The notes beneath the pieces were generated by a model, which did no database searches, had not been told where the DNA came from, and saw nothing but the letters and a program-made list of their open reading frames with translations. The position numbers were made by a program, and so were the translations under genes. From CAWEHT01 sp963808455 (GTDB taxonomy: Bacteria > Chloroflexota > Anaerolineae > CG2-30-64-16), in NCBI GenBank assembly GCA_963808455.1, contig CAWEHT010000119.1:1-14037 (forward strand): a stretch of DNA of 14,037 nucleotides, written 5' to 3'. Each line of letters begins with the position of its first letter. Position 1 is the stretch's first letter. Of this stretch, positions 13,021-14,037 are shown one piece after another.

Positions 13021-14037
13021 ATGAGCCTGCCCCCTGTCGATGCCGGCCCGATCGTCGGTCGGGCGCCCGGCAAGATCATCCTGTTTGGCGAGCATGCCGT
13101 CGTCTACGGGCGCCCGGCGCTGGCCGTCCCGGTGACAGAGGTGCAGGCGACCGCCGCGGTGACGCCGGCTGCGCCCGGCAGCGGCCTGACCCTGTGGGCG
13201 GCCGATTTGGGCCAGGAATGCAGGCCCCGTAGGGCCGGACCAGACCAGCCGCTGGCGAAGATCGCGTGCCTGGCGCTGGACTGGCTCGGCCTGGCGGACC
13301 CCGATTGGCGTGTGGCAATCCGCTCATCGATCCCCATCGCCAGCGGGCTGGGCAGCGGCGCCGCCGTCTCGGCAGCCATCGTGCGGGCCCTGGCCGGCGC
13401 CGCCGGCCGTGAGGCGCCGGCCGAGATCGTTTCCGGCCTGGTCTATGAGGTCGAGAAGCTGCACCACGGCACGCCCAGCGGCGTTGACAACACCGTCATC
13501 GCGTACGAGCAGCCCGTCTATTTCATGCGCGGGCACGGGCCCGTCCCGTTGGCGATCGGGCGGCCCTTCACCCTCGCGGTCGCCGACAGCGGCATACCCA
13601 GCCCGACGCGGCTCGCCGTAAGCCACCTTCGCCGGGCCTGGCAGGCCGGCCCGGCGCCCTTCGAAGCGCTTTTCGATGCCGTGGCCCGGTTGGTCGAGGG
13701 CGTGCGCACTGGCGACCGTGGAGGGAAGGCCGGCCGAGCTCGGCGCCTTGATGGACGCCAATCACCGGCTGCTGGCCGAGATGGGCGTCTCGAGCCCCGA
13801 GCTCGATGCCCTGGTGGCCGCAGCGCGTGCCGCCGGCGCCGCCGGGGCCAAGCTCTCCGGCGGTGGCCGGGGTGGCAATATGATCGCCCTGGTCGACGCC
13901 GCCACGGCCCGGCCGGTCGCGGACGCGTTGCGCATCGTGGGCGCGGCCGGCGTCATCATCACGACCGTGGGCGGGCGGCCGGCGCCCACGGCGGCCCGGA
14001 ACGACCCGCCGGATTCCCACGTCAAAGCCTCGCCGAA
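13021..14037 (+). pseudogene. mvk: Mevalonate kinase (GHMP family), +1 frameshift, 3' end outside window
   Basis: This enzyme phosphorylates mevalonate with ATP in the mevalonate route to isoprenoids. From ATG 13021 the protein reads GRAPGKIILFGEHAVVYGRPALAVP (GHMP start), then the ATP loop IPIASGLGSGAAVSAA and GTPSGVDNTV with the catalytic Asp. Near 13705-13730 homology moves to the +1 frame, which gives PAELGALMDANHRLLAEMG, motif 3 GAKLSGGGRGGNMIAL and GVIITTVGGRP. That frame is still open at 14037, though the family domain is essentially complete by ~13980. Removing one G from the GGG near 13722-13724 gives an uninterrupted protein (GGRPAELGALM). All motifs are intact, so a base error is likely. 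GEHAVVYG and GTPSGVDN favour mevalonate kinase over homoserine or phosphomevalonate kinase. Further pathway genes may follow outside the window. Confidence 0.88.

Overview
The window is GC-rich and gene-dense and comes from a bacterial chromosome. Several features suggest a Chloroflexota (Anaerolineae-like) bacterium: a bacterial mevalonate kinase, a membrane protein with a Thr/Pro-rich (TPTP-type) linker and an Ig-like outer domain, a GtrB-like glycosyltransferase next to a HEAT-repeat protein, and a PEA-type pseudo-receiver beside a proline dehydrogenase. The lineage is inferred from gene content; there is no rRNA or other marker here. I see no tRNA, rRNA, CRISPR array or intact insertion sequence.

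Layout. Positions 1-1326 (minus strand) hold a three-gene unit: a SufR-like winged-helix regulator with a C-x12-C-x28-C cysteine set, an overlapping receiver-like protein, and the first 63 codons of a proline dehydrogenase that runs off the left edge. A divergent promoter region (1327-1562) separates it from a family-2 glycosyltransferase (1563-2255). Then come a small three-helix membrane protein and an Ogt/MGMT-type DNA repair methyltransferase (2375-3238).

Positions 3301-8104 look like one long plus-strand transcription unit. A good promoter is followed by a 140-nt leader with several potential hairpins, a XerC/D-type tyrosine recombinase broken by a +1 frameshift, a purine nucleoside phosphorylase that overlaps it by four bases, a two-helix protein with an extracytoplasmic Ig-like domain, a HEAT-repeat protein, and a DPM1/GtrB-type polyprenyl-phosphate glycosyltransferase.

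Positions 8105-9350 are accessory: a possible beta-propeller remnant, a ribbon-helix-helix/MazF toxin-antitoxin pair under a near-consensus promoter with a palindrome over its -10 box, and a gene-free stretch with nested palindromes. On the minus strand, 12902-9351 carries asparaginyl-tRNA synthetase (two frameshifts), a WecA/TagO/MraY-type phosphoglycosyltransferase, and the C-terminal half of a GT39-type membrane mannosyltransferase. The right edge is a mevalonate kinase, also frameshifted, with a promoter that seems to start transcription at the start codon and a perfect 15-bp palindrome between its -35 and -10 boxes.

Two glycosyltransferases, a lipid-carrier phosphosugar transferase and a GT39 remnant point to polyprenyl-phosphate-linked surface glycan synthesis. 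Four single-base frame breaks in three conserved housekeeping genes are best explained by indel errors in the sequence, not by decay. I found no convincing large undescribed system. The best leads are the SufR-like/receiver/proline dehydrogenase unit, the leader before the recombinase, the palindromic mevalonate kinase promoter, and two enzymes with substitutions at normally conserved active-site positions.
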